Source: Maea johnstoni
Lineage: Eukaryota; Annelida; Polychaeta; Spionida; Magelonidae
Assembly: GCA_963942565.1 (NCBI GenBank)
Contig: OZ012700.1
Span: forward strand, 2,521,627 to 2,585,626
Length of the DNA stretch: 64,000 bases
Direction: 5' to 3'
Part shown: one piece after another, positions 1-11,794 of the stretch
Layout: each line of letters opens with the position of its first letter
Numbering within the stretch: position 1 is the stretch's first letter
Notes under the pieces: model-generated
Database searches by the model: none
What the model was told of the DNA's origin: nothing
What the model saw: only the letters and a program-made list of their open reading frames with translations
Program-made: the position numbers and the translations under genes

Positions 1-708
1 TCTATTTTAGGTTAAAAAAAAGTCCCTAATGTAGTTAGTGGATCACTTGGTAAGGTCACTGTAAATGTTTAACCTTCAGAATACTTATCTGATCCATATT
101 TGAACCAGATGTGATAACACTGACTCATATGATACAGATATCATTACAGAATTCCAAGAAAAGGCATATTTTGATTATTTTCAGCCATTTTTACCCAGAC
201 ATACCTAATATTGGATACCACTATGAATTATCTTAGGTTGATATCATTACATGGGCTCATTACAGTCTAGGACAGTTTTCTATAATAAAATGTAATGTTC
301 TGAATATATACTATATGCATTGATGGACATAAAGATGAGCAACTGTATGGAAAAATAGCATTTTCGGGTGATTTTATGCACTTAAGTACCAAAAAATAAC
401 CACTAGAGGGCACTTTCATGAATAATTTGTATAGAGTTCTCAATAAGCATACCTAAGGTATATTTGTGAGAGGTTTCAGGTTTCTAACTGATAAGATGAA
501 TTTTTTATAAGAAGATCCCAAAAATCACATGTTTTTGGCCGATTTTGGGTGAAATTGCCCCAAAAAAACATGGTGCCACCAAAATATTTCACCGCAACCA
601 TCATTTTCCTTCATCAGGAACCTATATCCTCTTTATTAGCTAGGTTGCGCTTTGTTATACCTCGGGTAGGGGTACCCGATAACTTTTGAGGGGTTGGCCG
701 ATAGCCTA
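1..708. other. Unique AT-rich DNA left of the duplication
   Basis: No exon or recognised repeat is visible. It has no counterpart before 52646, so its right edge marks the point where the two long copies stop matching. It contains one CTCF-like motif, listed separately. Confidence 0.5.
400..414 (+). promoter_or_regulatory. CTCF-like motif
   Basis: CCACTAGAGGGCACT matches the core of the bilaterian CTCF consensus. A single motif without conservation or occupancy data is weak evidence for an insulator. Confidence 0.3.
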
Positions 709-1737
709 CATGGCTTATGACACATATTTCCTGGATCACAAATCCGCTATTTCCTGGCGGTGCCTGTTTACTGCAGATTTCAGCATTTCTGTTCCTACTG
801 AGATGAGGAGTTAAGAGGAAGGGGAAGTTGGGATTAGGAACCCTGGGAGATAAGAGAGGAACTGTCGTCGGTAATCCTCTCGCTTACGAGGAACTTGCGC
901 AACCAATATTAGTGATGGAAATCCTGGAATTTTTGAGCTTGAGTTCATCATTTTTGAACTTGCTCAATTTATCATACTCACAACTTAATACCATGTCAAT
1001 CCCTTGAGCTTTCCATTATATTATTGTACATGTGACTAGCAGAGAGTACATATTTTTTGCCGTAATAATGGCATGTTTGCCCTGTCGACCTGACAATTTA
1101 GGTAACCACTTCCTCTACCACTTAAATTAAACAGGGATATTCATAACCGCTAGACTGGCTAGAAAAATTTGAAAGTAATCCTTTGTTAATGATAGAAATT
1201 TAGGGGGTGTTTGAGGTATAACCCTCACAGTTGGATCCCTTCACTGCCTTTTCACATCGGTACCTGTTTATCCCTTCACTTAGTCTTAGACTTCAGTACT
1301 CAAAGGGTGCACATGTCTTTAACTGCATCACAAATATCAATCAGCAGATATGCAACCAGCAGGTCTCGCTCAACAGCCTGGCTTGCTCAACAGCCTGGAC
1401 ATGACTCCTAGCACAGGACAGGACAAGAACCACTGAAGAGCGGTGTTCTGGGCATGTGTGTGAGCAATCTCCTCTATAATGTAAACAAATACTGAAATTT
1501 TCATTGGTCTTATTCTCCTAGTTATGTCACACTGAGACCAGATTTGGCACGATTTGGTGTGTCTAGGGTTTTATAATGGGTCCTATGGTCATTGGTCTGT
1601 GGCAACCAATCCATGTTCTATTCATCTAATCCTCCATATCCCTTCGCTACCAGTTCGAGACTTCGGTCCACAAAGGGTGCACGTGTCCCATATTATTAGC
1701 AGTGGTGATTGGCTAAGCCTATTAGTATGCGTTTGAG

Positions 1738-2000
1738 AAGAGCCCATCAGGGTTGCTGATGACTCTTTGAACAGGAAGGGGGAAGACAAGCTAATCTGCG
1801 GGGCCCGTATTATCCTATCAGCTGCTAATTTCCTTGGCCTGCAGTGGAGATACGCAGTGCTTATTACATTCCCATGGATTACAGTCTTCAGATAATGGCT
1901 GCACGAGGCCACTATCCCCACACGCTGATAGAGTTAGCTGCGCCAATTTTCATCATCAAGATAGAATAGTAGTAAACTCAACAGAAAACGAGGGCTGTCC
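1738..2000. promoter_or_regulatory. Repeat-free block kept in both copies; possible enhancer
   Basis: This complex sequence is almost unchanged at 53880-54140 although its flanks carry many indels. It contains AGCTAATCTGC, a K50 homeodomain-like core shared with three other GC-richer islands in the window. No ORF of coding character is visible. The regulatory role is inference. Confidence 0.3.
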
Positions 2001-2542
2001 TTATCACTATTTTGAGTGGATTTTAGCTAAAATGTCTTATTCGGGAAGTGGCAGAATTAGAATGTGTCCTTTAAAATGAAGCCTCTGTAAATCTATGGAG
2101 TTTTTTTGTGGAATGTAACCAGTAGTCACCTGTTTCTCACTCCCTTAATTAACCCATTCAGGCCGTTAGTTCTCAGTGACAAATTATGCTGGACTTGCTA
2201 TAATTTTGAAAATAACTTTGGGGGAATAAAGTAATAATGGGTGCTGAAGGCATCAAAGATCTAAATACACCTTGTTTCTCTCTTAATTTGCTACTTATCA
2301 CTCATAAATAGATATTGGTGAGCTTCTTATTTCAGTTGTATACTTTTGCAGAATGATACCTGCATATATGTCCACAATCAGTATTTCATACGAGTTGATA
2401 GTGATGATTGCCAATATTTGAATTGTAAAATGATTTCTAAAGTTTTTTGCTACTTTTTCATTTTTAAAATACTTCTAATGGAGTTACAGAGAAAAACAAA
2501 CATGCAACAACCTCACTTATGGTTTTTTTCTGCTCTAAAACC

Positions 2543-2757
2543 CATTTATGCCTGGAGGCCTCTTTGACATATTTATCTGGATCTATGATACTTTTGTTGA
2601 AAATTACTTCAGAATTGAGGTCAAATTCAGAAAATATTTGATGCAGAAGTGTTGACCTGGCCGTGGTTAATATTTTCCCTTGAAATATTGTCCAAAATAT
2701 GCCCTGGTCTAAGAAATTCTCATTTTGAACCCTAGAGCCAGGAATAGGATGATTTGA
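2543..2757 (+). mobile_element. Degraded TTAA-B-like MITE
   Basis: It has the family layout: a GATCTATGATACTTTTG-like left part, AAATATTTGATG near the middle, a matching TTGAAATATT on the other side, then a right part. The ends are decayed and no clear TTAA remains. A counterpart lies at about 54935-55145. Confidence 0.5.
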
Positions 2758-2931
2758 AATACTGCGAAGGCGTCAGTATCAGATAAAAATTATCTGTTCG
2801 GGGATCGTATTATACTGTTGAAAATAACATCCACACCCAATCTTCATGTTATAAAACAACTGACATGGAAATCTAATCTATATTTTCAGTTTTGATAAAA
2901 AATCCAAACGGTAAGTAGATTTGTTGTTGCT

Positions 2932-2975
2932 AAGGAGATGGGTTGCTATGGGTACCCTTGGTAACTATATATTTT
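2932..2975. promoter_or_regulatory. RFX X-box-like cluster
   Basis: GTTGCTAAGGAGATGG and GTTGCTATGGGTACCC followed by TTGGTAAC resemble overlapping X-box half sites (consensus GTNRCC, short spacer, RGYAAC). The cluster is identical in copy 2 near 55318-55360. Confidence 0.35.
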
Positions 2976-3149
2976 TGGTGCAGGTTGCTTGAAATAGTGT
3001 GAATCATGCAGTTCTCCTTGCCTTATAAGCAACTTGGTGATCTTTTACAGGTCTCTCAATAAAACCATTGAAGATCAACCTTCAAGGATGGAACAATTGC
3101 CATTAAACATAGACCATTTTGAAAATCATTTAAGACAAAAACGGGCTAT

Positions 3150-6100
3150 TAGTGGGGCGGATAAATCAAGATTTTGGCCAAATCGTGCACTTTGGGGTAC
3201 AAGCATGAAACTTGGTACACTTATGGTTTAAGGCATGCTAAGAAAAATTGGAAGGGGACACAGGCTGTAGGTCACCCCTATGACCTATTTTTGGGGCATT
3301 TTAGGTCAAAAACGGACATTTTAGGTGATTTTACAAATGAGACACTTTCATTAAACTGAGTAGAAGCATGAAACTTGGTATAATTATGGTTTAAGGAATG
3401 CTTATAAACATTGGATGGAGACACAGGCTGTAGGTCACCCCTATGACCTATTTTTGGGGCGTTTTAAGCCAAAAAAGGACATTTTTGGTGATTTTGCAGA
3501 TATATACTTTCATTGTTCTTGGGAGAAGTATGAAACTTGGTATAATTATGGTTTAAGGATTGCTTATAGAAATAGGAAGGGGACACACATTGTAGGTCAC
3601 TACTTTGACCTATTTTTGGGCCATTTTAAGCCAAAATTGGTCAAAAACGGACAATTTGAGGGGATTTTGCTAATAAAACATTCTTTACTTTCAGGTTGAA
3701 GCATGAAACTTTGTACAATTATGGTTTAGGGAATTCTTATAAAAATTGGAAGGGGACACAGGTTGTAGGTCACCCCAATGACCTATTTTTGGGCCATTTA
3801 AAGCCATATTAATTAGATATAAACTGACATTTTTTTGTGATTTTGCAGATAAAAACATGCATTGACTTGTGGTATGCATCAAATTTGCAACATATATTTC
3901 CTTATGGATATTAATACATTTAAAGTGATATTATTTATGTCATATGTAACCTAAACATCGCATTTTGGAGGTTAAATGAGGCAAAAATTTCCAAAAGCTA
4001 GCACTTCTTGTAGGAATTGTATAGATTGAGTTAAATAATAGTCTAAAAAATAAAACTTTGAATGTGAATACTCAGTTAGGTATTTGTTTCTTCAAATGAT
4101 TGAATAATAGCTCCTGACTGCCTATTTAGTCATCATTCTACATTATATCTGAGAAATGTACAATCTTGACATTTTCATATTACAAGTTTTGACTATGACT
4201 GACAAAATAATGCTACAATGCAGTAACAGAAAAGAGCTCTTCCATATTTGATGAGTTGAGGGAGAAACATGAAAAATGTTTTCAGAAAGGAGAGGGATGG
4301 GAGTTGTACTTTGGATTTATACTGTAGGCTTGCGTACTATTCACAACTTTGCCTGATGGAGGGTCTAATTTTTAAAACTGGAATTTTCAGGGTAAGAATG
4401 CATGATTTTAGCATTTTACCTTTTTACTCTTCGGAACAGTGTCTTCCACATTCACTAAGAGCAGTGCAATTGAGATCAGCTTTGTAACATTTACACTGGC
4501 CCTTGCATGCTTTTCTACCCTTACAGTAAATGAGTTCACAACACATTTCCTGAGCCTGTGCCAGATTTGTCCGAAAAGATTTTCCATATCTTTGCAGGAC
4601 TTGGGAGCTCTGGGTCCTCTGTGTTTGTTGACCCTAAATATGCACCTAGAGAATTTTTTGCACAAGGGCTGACTGTGATGGGAGAAGGCTCTCTAAACAA
4701 CAAGATTTCCAGAAAAATGGTGCTGCGTTGCAGAATTGACCCTACAAAATTCATGCCTTGATGATATCTGGGTGCTGTTTTCTCAGAAGTCAATGAGACA
4801 TTTTTGTCACTAGGGGATGCTCCAGATAAAGTGTCTGAGAATGCATTGATAGTGATTGAAATGTATGTGGTGTTGATATATGACAGAACAAACAAATTTT
4901 GTAGGGTCGATTCTTCAACGCAGCACCTTTTCTCCTGGAAATCTTGTTGTTAAGAGAGCATTCTCCCATTACAGTCAGCCCTTGTGCAACACATTCTAGG
5001 TGCTGCCCATCAGGGAGGACATATTTGGGGTCCAGCAACACAGAGGGACCCAAGCTCCCAAGTCTTGCAAAATGAGGCTCGAGCAAAAACATTTTGATAT
5101 GGAAAACCTTTTTGTACAAATCTGGCATGAATTACGAACTCATTCACTGCAAGTGTAGAAAAACATGCATGTGCTAGTGTAAATGTTATAAAGATAGTCT
5201 CAATTGTGCACACAGGTCTTCTTGAATGTGGAGGACACAGTTCTCCAGAGTAAAAAGGTAACATGCTAAAAATCATGCATTCTTACTCTGAAAATTTCAG
5301 TTTTAAAAGCAGTGAAATGGTAGAAAATTAGACCCTTAATCTAAGTTGTAAATAATGCACAAGCCTCATCTTATGTAATTAGTAAGGTATCCTTCACATC
5401 GCTCCATCCCACCCCTCTCTTTTTTGAAATAATTTCTCATGTTTCACTCTCAATTCATCAACCATGGAAGAGAACTTTTCTATTACTGCATTGCAGCATT
5501 ATTCTGTCAGTCATAGTCAAAACTTGTAGTGTGGAAATGTATAGGTAGTACATTTCTCAAATATACTGTCAAATGATGACTAAAATAGGCAGTCTGGGGC
5601 TATTATTCAATCATTTAAAGAAACAAATACTCAACTGAGTACTCATATTCAAGGTTTTATTTTTAGTCTATTACATGTATTTAACTCAATCTATGTAATT
5701 CCTACCAGAACTTAAGTGAAAGCTTTTTGGAAATTTCTGCCTCATATAACCCCCAAAATGTGATGTTAAAGGTTACATACATGACATAAATAATATCACT
5801 TTAAATGTATAAATATCCATAAGGAAATATATATTGCAAATTTGATGCATACCACAAGTCAATGCATGTTTTTATTTGCAAAATCCCCAAAAATGTCAGT
5901 TTATATCTAATTAATATAGCTTAAAATGGCCCAAAAATAGGTCATAGGGGTGACCTACCACCTGTGTCCCCTTCTAATTTTTATAAGAATTCCCTAAACC
6001 ATCACTGTACAAAGTTTCATGCTTCAACCTGAAAGTAAAGGATGTTTTATTAGCAAAATCCCTCAAAATTGTCTGTTTTTGACCAAATTTGGCTTAAAAT

Positions 6101-6563
6101 GGCCCAAATATAGGTCAGTGTAGTGACCAACAACGCGTGTCCCCTTCCTATTTTTATAAACAATCCTTAAACCATAACTGCACCAAGTTTCATGCTTCTG
6201 CCAAGATCCATGAAAGTACTTATCTGCAAAAACACCAAAAATGTCCTTTTTTGGCTTAAAACGGTCAAAAAATAGGTCATAGGGGTGACCTACAGCCTGT
6301 GTCCCCATCCAATGTTTATAAGCATTCCTTAAACCATAATTATACCAAGTTTGATGCTTCTATCCAGTTTAATGAAAGTGTCTCGTATATAAAATCACCA
6401 AATATGTCCGTTTTTGACCTAAAATGGTCCAAAAATAGGTCACAGGGGTGACCTACAGCCTGTGTCCCCTTCTAATTTTTATAAGCATTCCTTAAACTAT
6501 AATTGTACCAAGTTTCATGCTTGTACCCCAAAGTGCACAATTTTTTCCTTAACCGCCCTACTA
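3150..6563. mobile_element. 3.4-kb foldback element (giant inverted repeat), copy 1 only
   Basis: Two arms of about 1.6 kb (3150-4751 and about 4892-6563) are reverse complements around a ~140-bp spacer. The outer ends read TAGTGGGGCGG and, inverted, TAGTAGGGCGG. TAT flanks both ends (3147-3149 and 6564-6566), and copy 2 has the unoccupied site GGGCCATACTG at about 55757-55767. Each arm has four tandem units of 162-173 bp near its outside and single-copy sequence inside. No transposase is visible. The architecture resembles Drosophila FB, Galileo and sea-urchin TU foldbacks; superfamily unassigned. Short ORFs inside are symmetrical between the arms and are not convincing genes. Confidence 0.9.
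3203..3872 (+). repeat. Tandem 162-173-bp units in the left arm of the foldback
   Basis: Four units, each starting AAGCATGAAACTTGGTA or a close variant, at about 3203, 3366, 3527 and 3700. Each contains GTAGGTCACCCCTATGACCT or a variant and CCATTTTAAGCC-like sequence. The same four units lie inverted in the right arm at about 5862-6535. Confidence 0.9.
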
Positions 6564-6887
6564 TATACTGTTCAAAAAATGTGAAACTGAATAAGTGATT
6601 TATAGTTACGTGTGCTTAGTGACATATTAACCTTTTATAGAAGTTATTTGCATATTTCCTCTGGCCAAGTATGGGAAATATGTGGATAAAATCAGTTTTG
6701 TTTTTCAGATATTATCATTTGATATACGTGTGTGCAAATTTGACCAAAGTATATTATTACAATACTATACAGTCACTAGGAATATACATGGCCAGTCTCA
6801 GAAATACTCTACCTTTTCTTGTCTTAAAATCCACACAAATTCCTGAAAACCAAATTGTGACTTTCGGTTATCATTATCAACTGTACT

Positions 6888-7298
6888 TGGAAGAGCAGTA
6901 TCAGTAGAAGTACTGGCAGTATCAGTATCAACAGTACCAGCAGTAGGAGTTTCAGCGGTATCAGCAGTAGCAATCTCAGTAGCAGCAGCAGTAGGAGTAT
7001 CAGCAGTAGCATTCTCAGCAGCAGCAGCAGTGGGAGTATCAGCAGTAGCACTCTCAGCAGTACCAGCAGTAGGAGTATCTGCAGTAGCTGCAGCAGCAGT
7101 ATCAACAGTAGCAGCATCAGCAGTAGCACTATCAGCAGTACCAGCTGTAGGAGTAGCTGCAGCAGCAGTAGTAGTCGCAGCAGCAGGAGTATCAGATGTA
7201 GCATATCAGCAGTAGCAGCAGTAGGAGTCTCAGCAGTAGCAGCAGTAGGAGTTGCAGCAGTAACAGTAGTAGCATATCAGCAGTGCCAGCTGTAGGAG
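6888..7298 (+). repeat. Imperfect CAGTAG/CAGCAG trinucleotide array, copy 1
   Basis: Degenerate GTA/GCA triplets mixed with GGAGTATCAGC blocks. They give open frames rich in Ala, Val and Ser, or Leu on the other strand, as expected from a triplet repeat. The counterpart at 56087-56780 is longer. I see no reason to call it coding. Confidence 0.85.
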
Positions 7299-7487
7299 CA
7301 TCCCTCTCTTTAGCCCTCAGCCAACAAGCAATTGAAAACTCCCCTCAAGTGCCCCTTTAAAATATTCACCATCATGTGTGCCCATGGGGAATGAATGAAT
7401 AGAGGAGGGAACTGTTTTGCTGTATGTGTTTTTGCGTGACCTAAGCTTACTGGTATTGGTCTACCTGTATTTGTTTGCATTGAAAGC

Positions 7488-7699
7488 TTAACCCATATGT
7501 TATGCTGGTGGTGGCTAAGTTGCTACAAAATAATGCAAAAAACCTGAAAATGACTAAAACCCTGGCACATGTGTACTCATCTGAGAGATCTCAGTGAGAG
7601 CTATCTATGAAATATCAACATGACTGGGTTTAGATGATTTTCAAAAAGTACGCGTCTTTGTGCTTTGGATTAAAGTCGACCCCGCATTGGAACGGTTAA
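7488..7699 (+). mobile_element. TTAA-A MITE
   Basis: TTAA at both ends, decayed terminal repeat (TTAACCCATATG and GGAACGGTTAA) and the family body, including TGACTGGGTTTAGATG. Present at the same place in copy 2 (57103-57315), so it predates the split of the two copies. Confidence 0.8.
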
Positions 7700-7759
7700 T
7701 CCTTTGCATCAAACATGCTTTCTTCAGGTAGAGATACTACTGAGTATCTTTATGCAATC

Positions 7760-7990
7760 TTAAACCCATTCACACTCAGAGTATTTCTAGAAAGTATCGT
7801 CTGCTACTTTCATACTTTTGAAAATAACTTGGGAATAAAGCAAAAGTTCTCAAAATATTTGAAGGAGAGTTGTTGTGTGATCTCTGGTTAATATTTCTCC
7901 TTCAAATATTTTCCAAAAAATGCTTTAGTTAGAAAAATATTTCCAAAATCGTCAGGCCTGTTTTGGCCGTTGTGAGCATTAATGGGTTAA
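7760..7990 (-). mobile_element. TTAA-B MITE
   Basis: Ends are TTAAACCCATTCACACTC and GAGCATTAATGGGTTAA. Inside, AAAATATTTGAAGGAGAG pairs with TTTCTCCTTCAAATATTTT, giving a hairpin. Shared with copy 2 (57377-57606). Confidence 0.85.
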
Positions 7991-8439
7991 ATCAAAACAG
8001 GGAAGGAGATAGTTCCTTAGTATCTTCTTTGAACCAAAACAGGAAAAAGATATGTATATATCAGCTGTATATATAATCTTAGAACTGTAGACGTTAGTTG
8101 TACACATCCCCTAGATATATTTAATCCCAAACAAAGATAAAGATATTGCCTGTGTAAATTCTACAAATTTAAAGAAAATGAAGATAATCCTAAAAAATAA
8201 GTATAGAAATAGATGAATAATTGAATAAGTAAATAAAGAATAAAGATAGAAAATTTAAAAAATGAATCCATTGATTTTGAATTATCATGGCTTTCCTAAG
8301 GTATTCCAGTTAGCTCTGCCATTAATAACAATTGCTAGTAATGTAATTAAATTATGCTTGGGCAGGAAAATGATGATAAAATGAAATTCCTAAACCCCCT
8401 TATTTCAGAGAAGAGTAAATGGTCCCTGCATGATGAGCT

Positions 8440-8600
8440 GAACATGAGTGGGTGTTTTTTTCCCGCCATATTTCTTCTGCGAGGTATCAGTTGCGACATT
8501 TTAATTAACTAGATTGATCCTTCTGTCGGCCATAACTGACAAAGACAAACGTCGTTTTTAAAATGATGTTGTAATAGACACGAAATTTACTCAAGCCTGT
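8440..8600. promoter_or_regulatory. Conserved unique block with E2F-like site
   Basis: Nearly unchanged in copy 2 (about 58055-58215). It contains TTTTTTTCCCGCCATA, an E2F-like TTTCCCGCC, and TTTTAATTAACTAG. The function is inferred from motif content only. Confidence 0.25.
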
Positions 8601-8656
8601 AGCGACCAAATGCAGCCTGCTTATTTTGGTGATTACCTTCTCATGAAAGCTTCCTG

Positions 8657-8886
8657 TTAACCCATTCACACTCAGAGTTCCTCTGGAAAGTATCGTCTGC
8701 TACTCTCCTATTTATGAAAATAACTTTGGAAAAAAGCAAAAGTTACCAAATTATTTGAAGGAGGGTTGTTACATGGCTTCTGATCAACATTTCCCCTTCA
8801 AATGTTTTCCAGAAAATGGTTTTGTTAGTGAAATATTTCCAAAATCGTCAGGCCTGTTTTGGCCGGTGTGAGTGTAAATGGGTTAA
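8657..8886 (-). mobile_element. TTAA-B MITE present only in copy 1
   Basis: Copy 1 reads CCTG-TTAACCCATT...AATGGGTTAA-AAATATCTG; copy 2 reads CCTGTTAAAGATATCTG at 58269-58285. The pair gives the ends and a TTAA target duplication directly, as in piggyBac-type elements. No ORF inside; the element must have moved with an enzyme supplied elsewhere. Confidence 0.93.
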
Positions 8887-9084
8887 AAATATCTGAAGTA
8901 GGGATGGTAATTAGAACTCAATCTACAACTCTCCTTCAAAAATAAAAAATAAAATGAACGATTTATAGCCATATTATTGTTACAAAGACCCAGTTGATAA
9001 TTTAGAACTCTAGGCATAAATCGTTATGCCTTAATATAATGCCATTTTTTAGTTGAGTATTTTTTAGAGGTAGGGATGATGCAG

Positions 9085-9273
9085 ACTAGCACTTGTGCTG
9101 CTGGTGGCTAATTTGGCCAATACACAATGATGCAGAAAAACGCTAAAAAATGACTGAAACCCTAACACATGGGTACTCATTTAAGAGTACTCGGAAAGAG
9201 CTATCCAATGAATACCAACATGACAGGGTTTAGATGGTTTTGATGAAAGTAGCCTCAGCGTTGGAAGGGTTAA
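9085..9273 (+). mobile_element. TTAA-A MITE with internal deletion
   Basis: The left end is decayed; the right end GGAAGGGTTAA is intact. Relative to its copy-2 partner (58477-58693) it lacks ~30 bp around the AATCTTTGCATCCTTGTGC segment. Confidence 0.8.
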
Positions 9274-9618
9274 GAGTTATCAGGTTTTTATTCCTCCTAG
9301 AGCAGTGCTTTATTGCTATAGGACCAAACACAACTATCGTCTGTGTACAGGAATTGTGTACAAGTATTGTCTACGTTCGGTACACAAATATTTATTGTGT
9401 TTTGTTTAACCGGTGAACACTTTTTACAGTCACAATTGTGATTTTAGAAATTCCATGTACTTTTCATTGATTGAGGGTGAGCTGCATGTGCAAGAATATG
9501 GAAAAACATTCAGGGCAACAATGCAGTATAAACACGCTGGGATTGGATTTGTTCCTAATTGATAAAGTGTATCAGACTCACAGGGCAGTTGTTTGCATTT
9601 GGAGATCAGTACAACATG

Positions 9619-9833
9619 TTAACCCAGTAATGCTCGCAGCTGCCAAATGCAGCCTGACAATTTGTGGAGAATCTTTCAGGCAAAAGCCTAGATAAGAAAA
9701 TATTTGAAGGAGAAATGTTCAACAGAACACCACTAACAATTCTCCTTGGAATATTTTGTAAAATCATTCTTCATTTTTAAGTTATTGTCAAAAGCATGTA
9801 TAATCCAGACGTTTTCAAGAGTTCATTGGTTAA
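9619..9833 (+). mobile_element. TTAA-B MITE
   Basis: TTAACCCAGTAATGCTCGC at the left and a decayed right end at GGTTAA. The internal ATATTTGAAGGAG / CTCCTTGGAATATT hairpin is visible. It abuts the next element, sharing one TTAA. Confidence 0.8.
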
Positions 9834-10060
9834 CCTATTCATGCTTAGAGTTCACCATGAAAGGTGTCGTCTGGATCTTCGATAACTTATGACAATAACT
9901 TTGGAATGGAGGATACATTAACAAAAACATTCTAAGAGTATTGTAAAGTGAGATCTGATGAACATTTCTCCTTCAAATATTTTTCCAAAGATGCGTTTGT
10001 GTAAGAAATATCATCAAAATAGTCAGACATATTTGTTCTCTGCAGGAGTGAACCAGTTAA
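9830..10060 (-). mobile_element. TTAA-B MITE, head-to-head with its neighbour
   Basis: TTAACCTATTCATGCTTAG at the left, GTGAACCAGTTAA at the right, and a CTCCTTCAAATATTTTTCC stem strand. The TTAA at 9830-9833 serves both neighbours: one element landed on the target copy of the other. The same pair is in copy 2. Confidence 0.8.
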
Positions 10061-10197
10061 CCTAATAGAGATCTGGAATTACAGCGACTGTGAAAATGGT
10101 CAATGCCAAATCCTGGTATTTGGACAGTTACAATATGGACTACCTTGCAAAGATTTCTTCATGAAGCTATTGATTACAAAATACTCTTAGTATCAGA

Positions 10198-10823
10198 GTC
10201 TTAGCCAGCAGGGTGTTTGGGCGTCAGTTGGACACCTCAAAAATCACCCTTCAGCAGGGCACGACGTTAACGTTTGCAGCGACTTGCCCCGTAGGGCAAG
10301 TGAGATTCAATTTTCACTTGCCCTACTCCAACTTTCACTTGCCCTTGAAAAATTGTATGTTTTATAATATTTCATTTAAAAACAAGTAGAACATGGTTCT
10401 GGCATGTGAAAGCATATTTTCTAGGACAAGCTTGGATGGCAGACCACGAAACTCGCGCACATTCTCAAAAGTAAACCTGAAATATACAAAGCATACTTTC
10501 CCAGTGGGGCAAGCAAGATGCAGTTTTCACTTGCCCCACAGCTATAATTTACAAATTCTACTTGCCCGGGGCAATGGGGCAAGCACCAATGTCGAGCCCT
10601 GTTCAGGACAAACTTTTTTGTAAGTAAATTCTCGATATGTCTTTTTTAAGCATATCAATGAAAATTTTCCACCTTAATGTAGACATTATGTTTTAATTCA
10701 TTAAATAAATACATTGTTATGGTTGTAATCTGAGCATATTCTGGTCTCACTTGAAAAATTGGACACCCCAAAATTATACAATTTCTAATTTAGGACACCC
10801 GGTTTCTAAATCTTGGCTAAGAC
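10198..10823 (+). mobile_element. GTCTTAGCC element interrupted by a CAGGGC element
   Basis: The left end GTCTTAGCCAGCAGGGTG is inverted at the right end as TTGGCTAAGAC. The body has GGACACC repeats near both ends. Without the 347-bp insert it matches 59565-59838. No ORF; target duplication not evident, so no superfamily is given. Confidence 0.8.
10255..10601 (+). mobile_element. CAGGGC element A (347 bp), copy 1 only
   Basis: Ends are CAGGGCACGACGTTAACG and, inverted, CAGGGCTCGACATTGG. TTCAG is duplicated at 10250-10254 and 10602-10606; copy 2 has one TTCAG at 59617-59621. Octamer ACTTGCCC or its complement lies at 10282-10301 (as a palindrome), 10316, 10337, 10495 (one change), 10506, 10529, 10560 and 10576. 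Ends starting CAGGG and a 5-bp duplication fit some hAT lineages; that assignment is inference. Confidence 0.9.
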
Positions 10824-11298
10824 CCTGCTTGGCATCTCCTGTTAGTCTGTGTAAGTGGTTCGCTATAGAAACATCTGCCAATTTCCTGAGCTGCCACCTG
10901 TAGGCCACTAATTGAACTATAATGAGTAGCTGGCCGTTGGGCAGATGTTTGCCTATACCCCAGGCACTCTTGTCTATTACAGACGCTGCTGCGTGGTAGC
11001 AATTTACTCTCCAGTGGTTACGTTCCTGAGTGCACTAATTGTGCTATGATGAAGTGTATGCCGTAAGCAGTTGTACGATCACCTGCTCTTTATATTATAG
11101 ACTTACTCAATTAGAGAAGGCATGTTGCAGCATGGCGCCACCTATTGGCCTTAGGGTAAACTACCATACAACCAACATGTAATAGATATAGATAGGAATA
11201 TCCAGGAATTCCTAGGATGATGCTAGGTAATGACAGAACTTCACGGAAGTCTGAGCTACATTAATAGCCTGGTTCTTGGACTGAGTTCGGTATAAGCA
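10824..11298. other. Unique non-coding DNA shared by both copies
   Basis: No gene is recognised. The sequence is complex and close to its partner at 59839-60309. It includes ATGGCGCCACCTATTGG, weakly CTCF-like. Confidence 0.5.
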
Positions 11299-11788
11299 CG
11301 TATCGGGTTCTATTACCACTGGCCCCGCCGCCGGCACTCTGGTAGATATAGTGGTGCCACCTATGGGTCACAATGTCAACTATCATGGATTGATTCCATG
11401 GGCTGATGTTAAAAGTTTAGTCAAAGGTCGGCTATCAGTTACAGCACATATCTGGTTCTATTACTGCTGGCCCGGCCGCCGGCACTCTGGTACATATAGT
11501 GGTGCCACCTATGGGTCACAATGTCAACTATCATGTATTGATTCCATGGGCTGATGTTAAAAGTTTAGGCAAAGGTCGGCTATCAGTTACAGCACGTATC
11601 AGGTTCTATTACTGCTGGCCCCGCCGCCGGCACTCTGGTACATATAGTGGTGCCACCTATGGGTCACAATGTCAACTATCATGGATTGATTCCATGGGCA
11701 GATGTTAAAAGTTTAGTCAAAGGTCGGCTATCAGTTACAGCACGTATCGGGTTCTATTACTGCTGGCCCCGCCGCCGGCACTCTGGTT
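11299..11788 (+). repeat. 148-bp tandem repeat, copy 1
   Basis: CACTCTGGT recurs every 148 bp (about 11336, 11484, 11632, 11780). Units contain CCCCGCCGCCGGCACTCTGG and TGGATTGATTCCATGGGC. The partner array at 60310-60655 has one unit fewer. Confidence 0.92.
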
Positions 11789-11794
11789 AATTAT

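Noticed and set aside
4408-5128. Frames of 60-120 codons inside the foldback
   Set aside because: The same text appears in both arms as mirror images; no transposase motif, and no family recognised.
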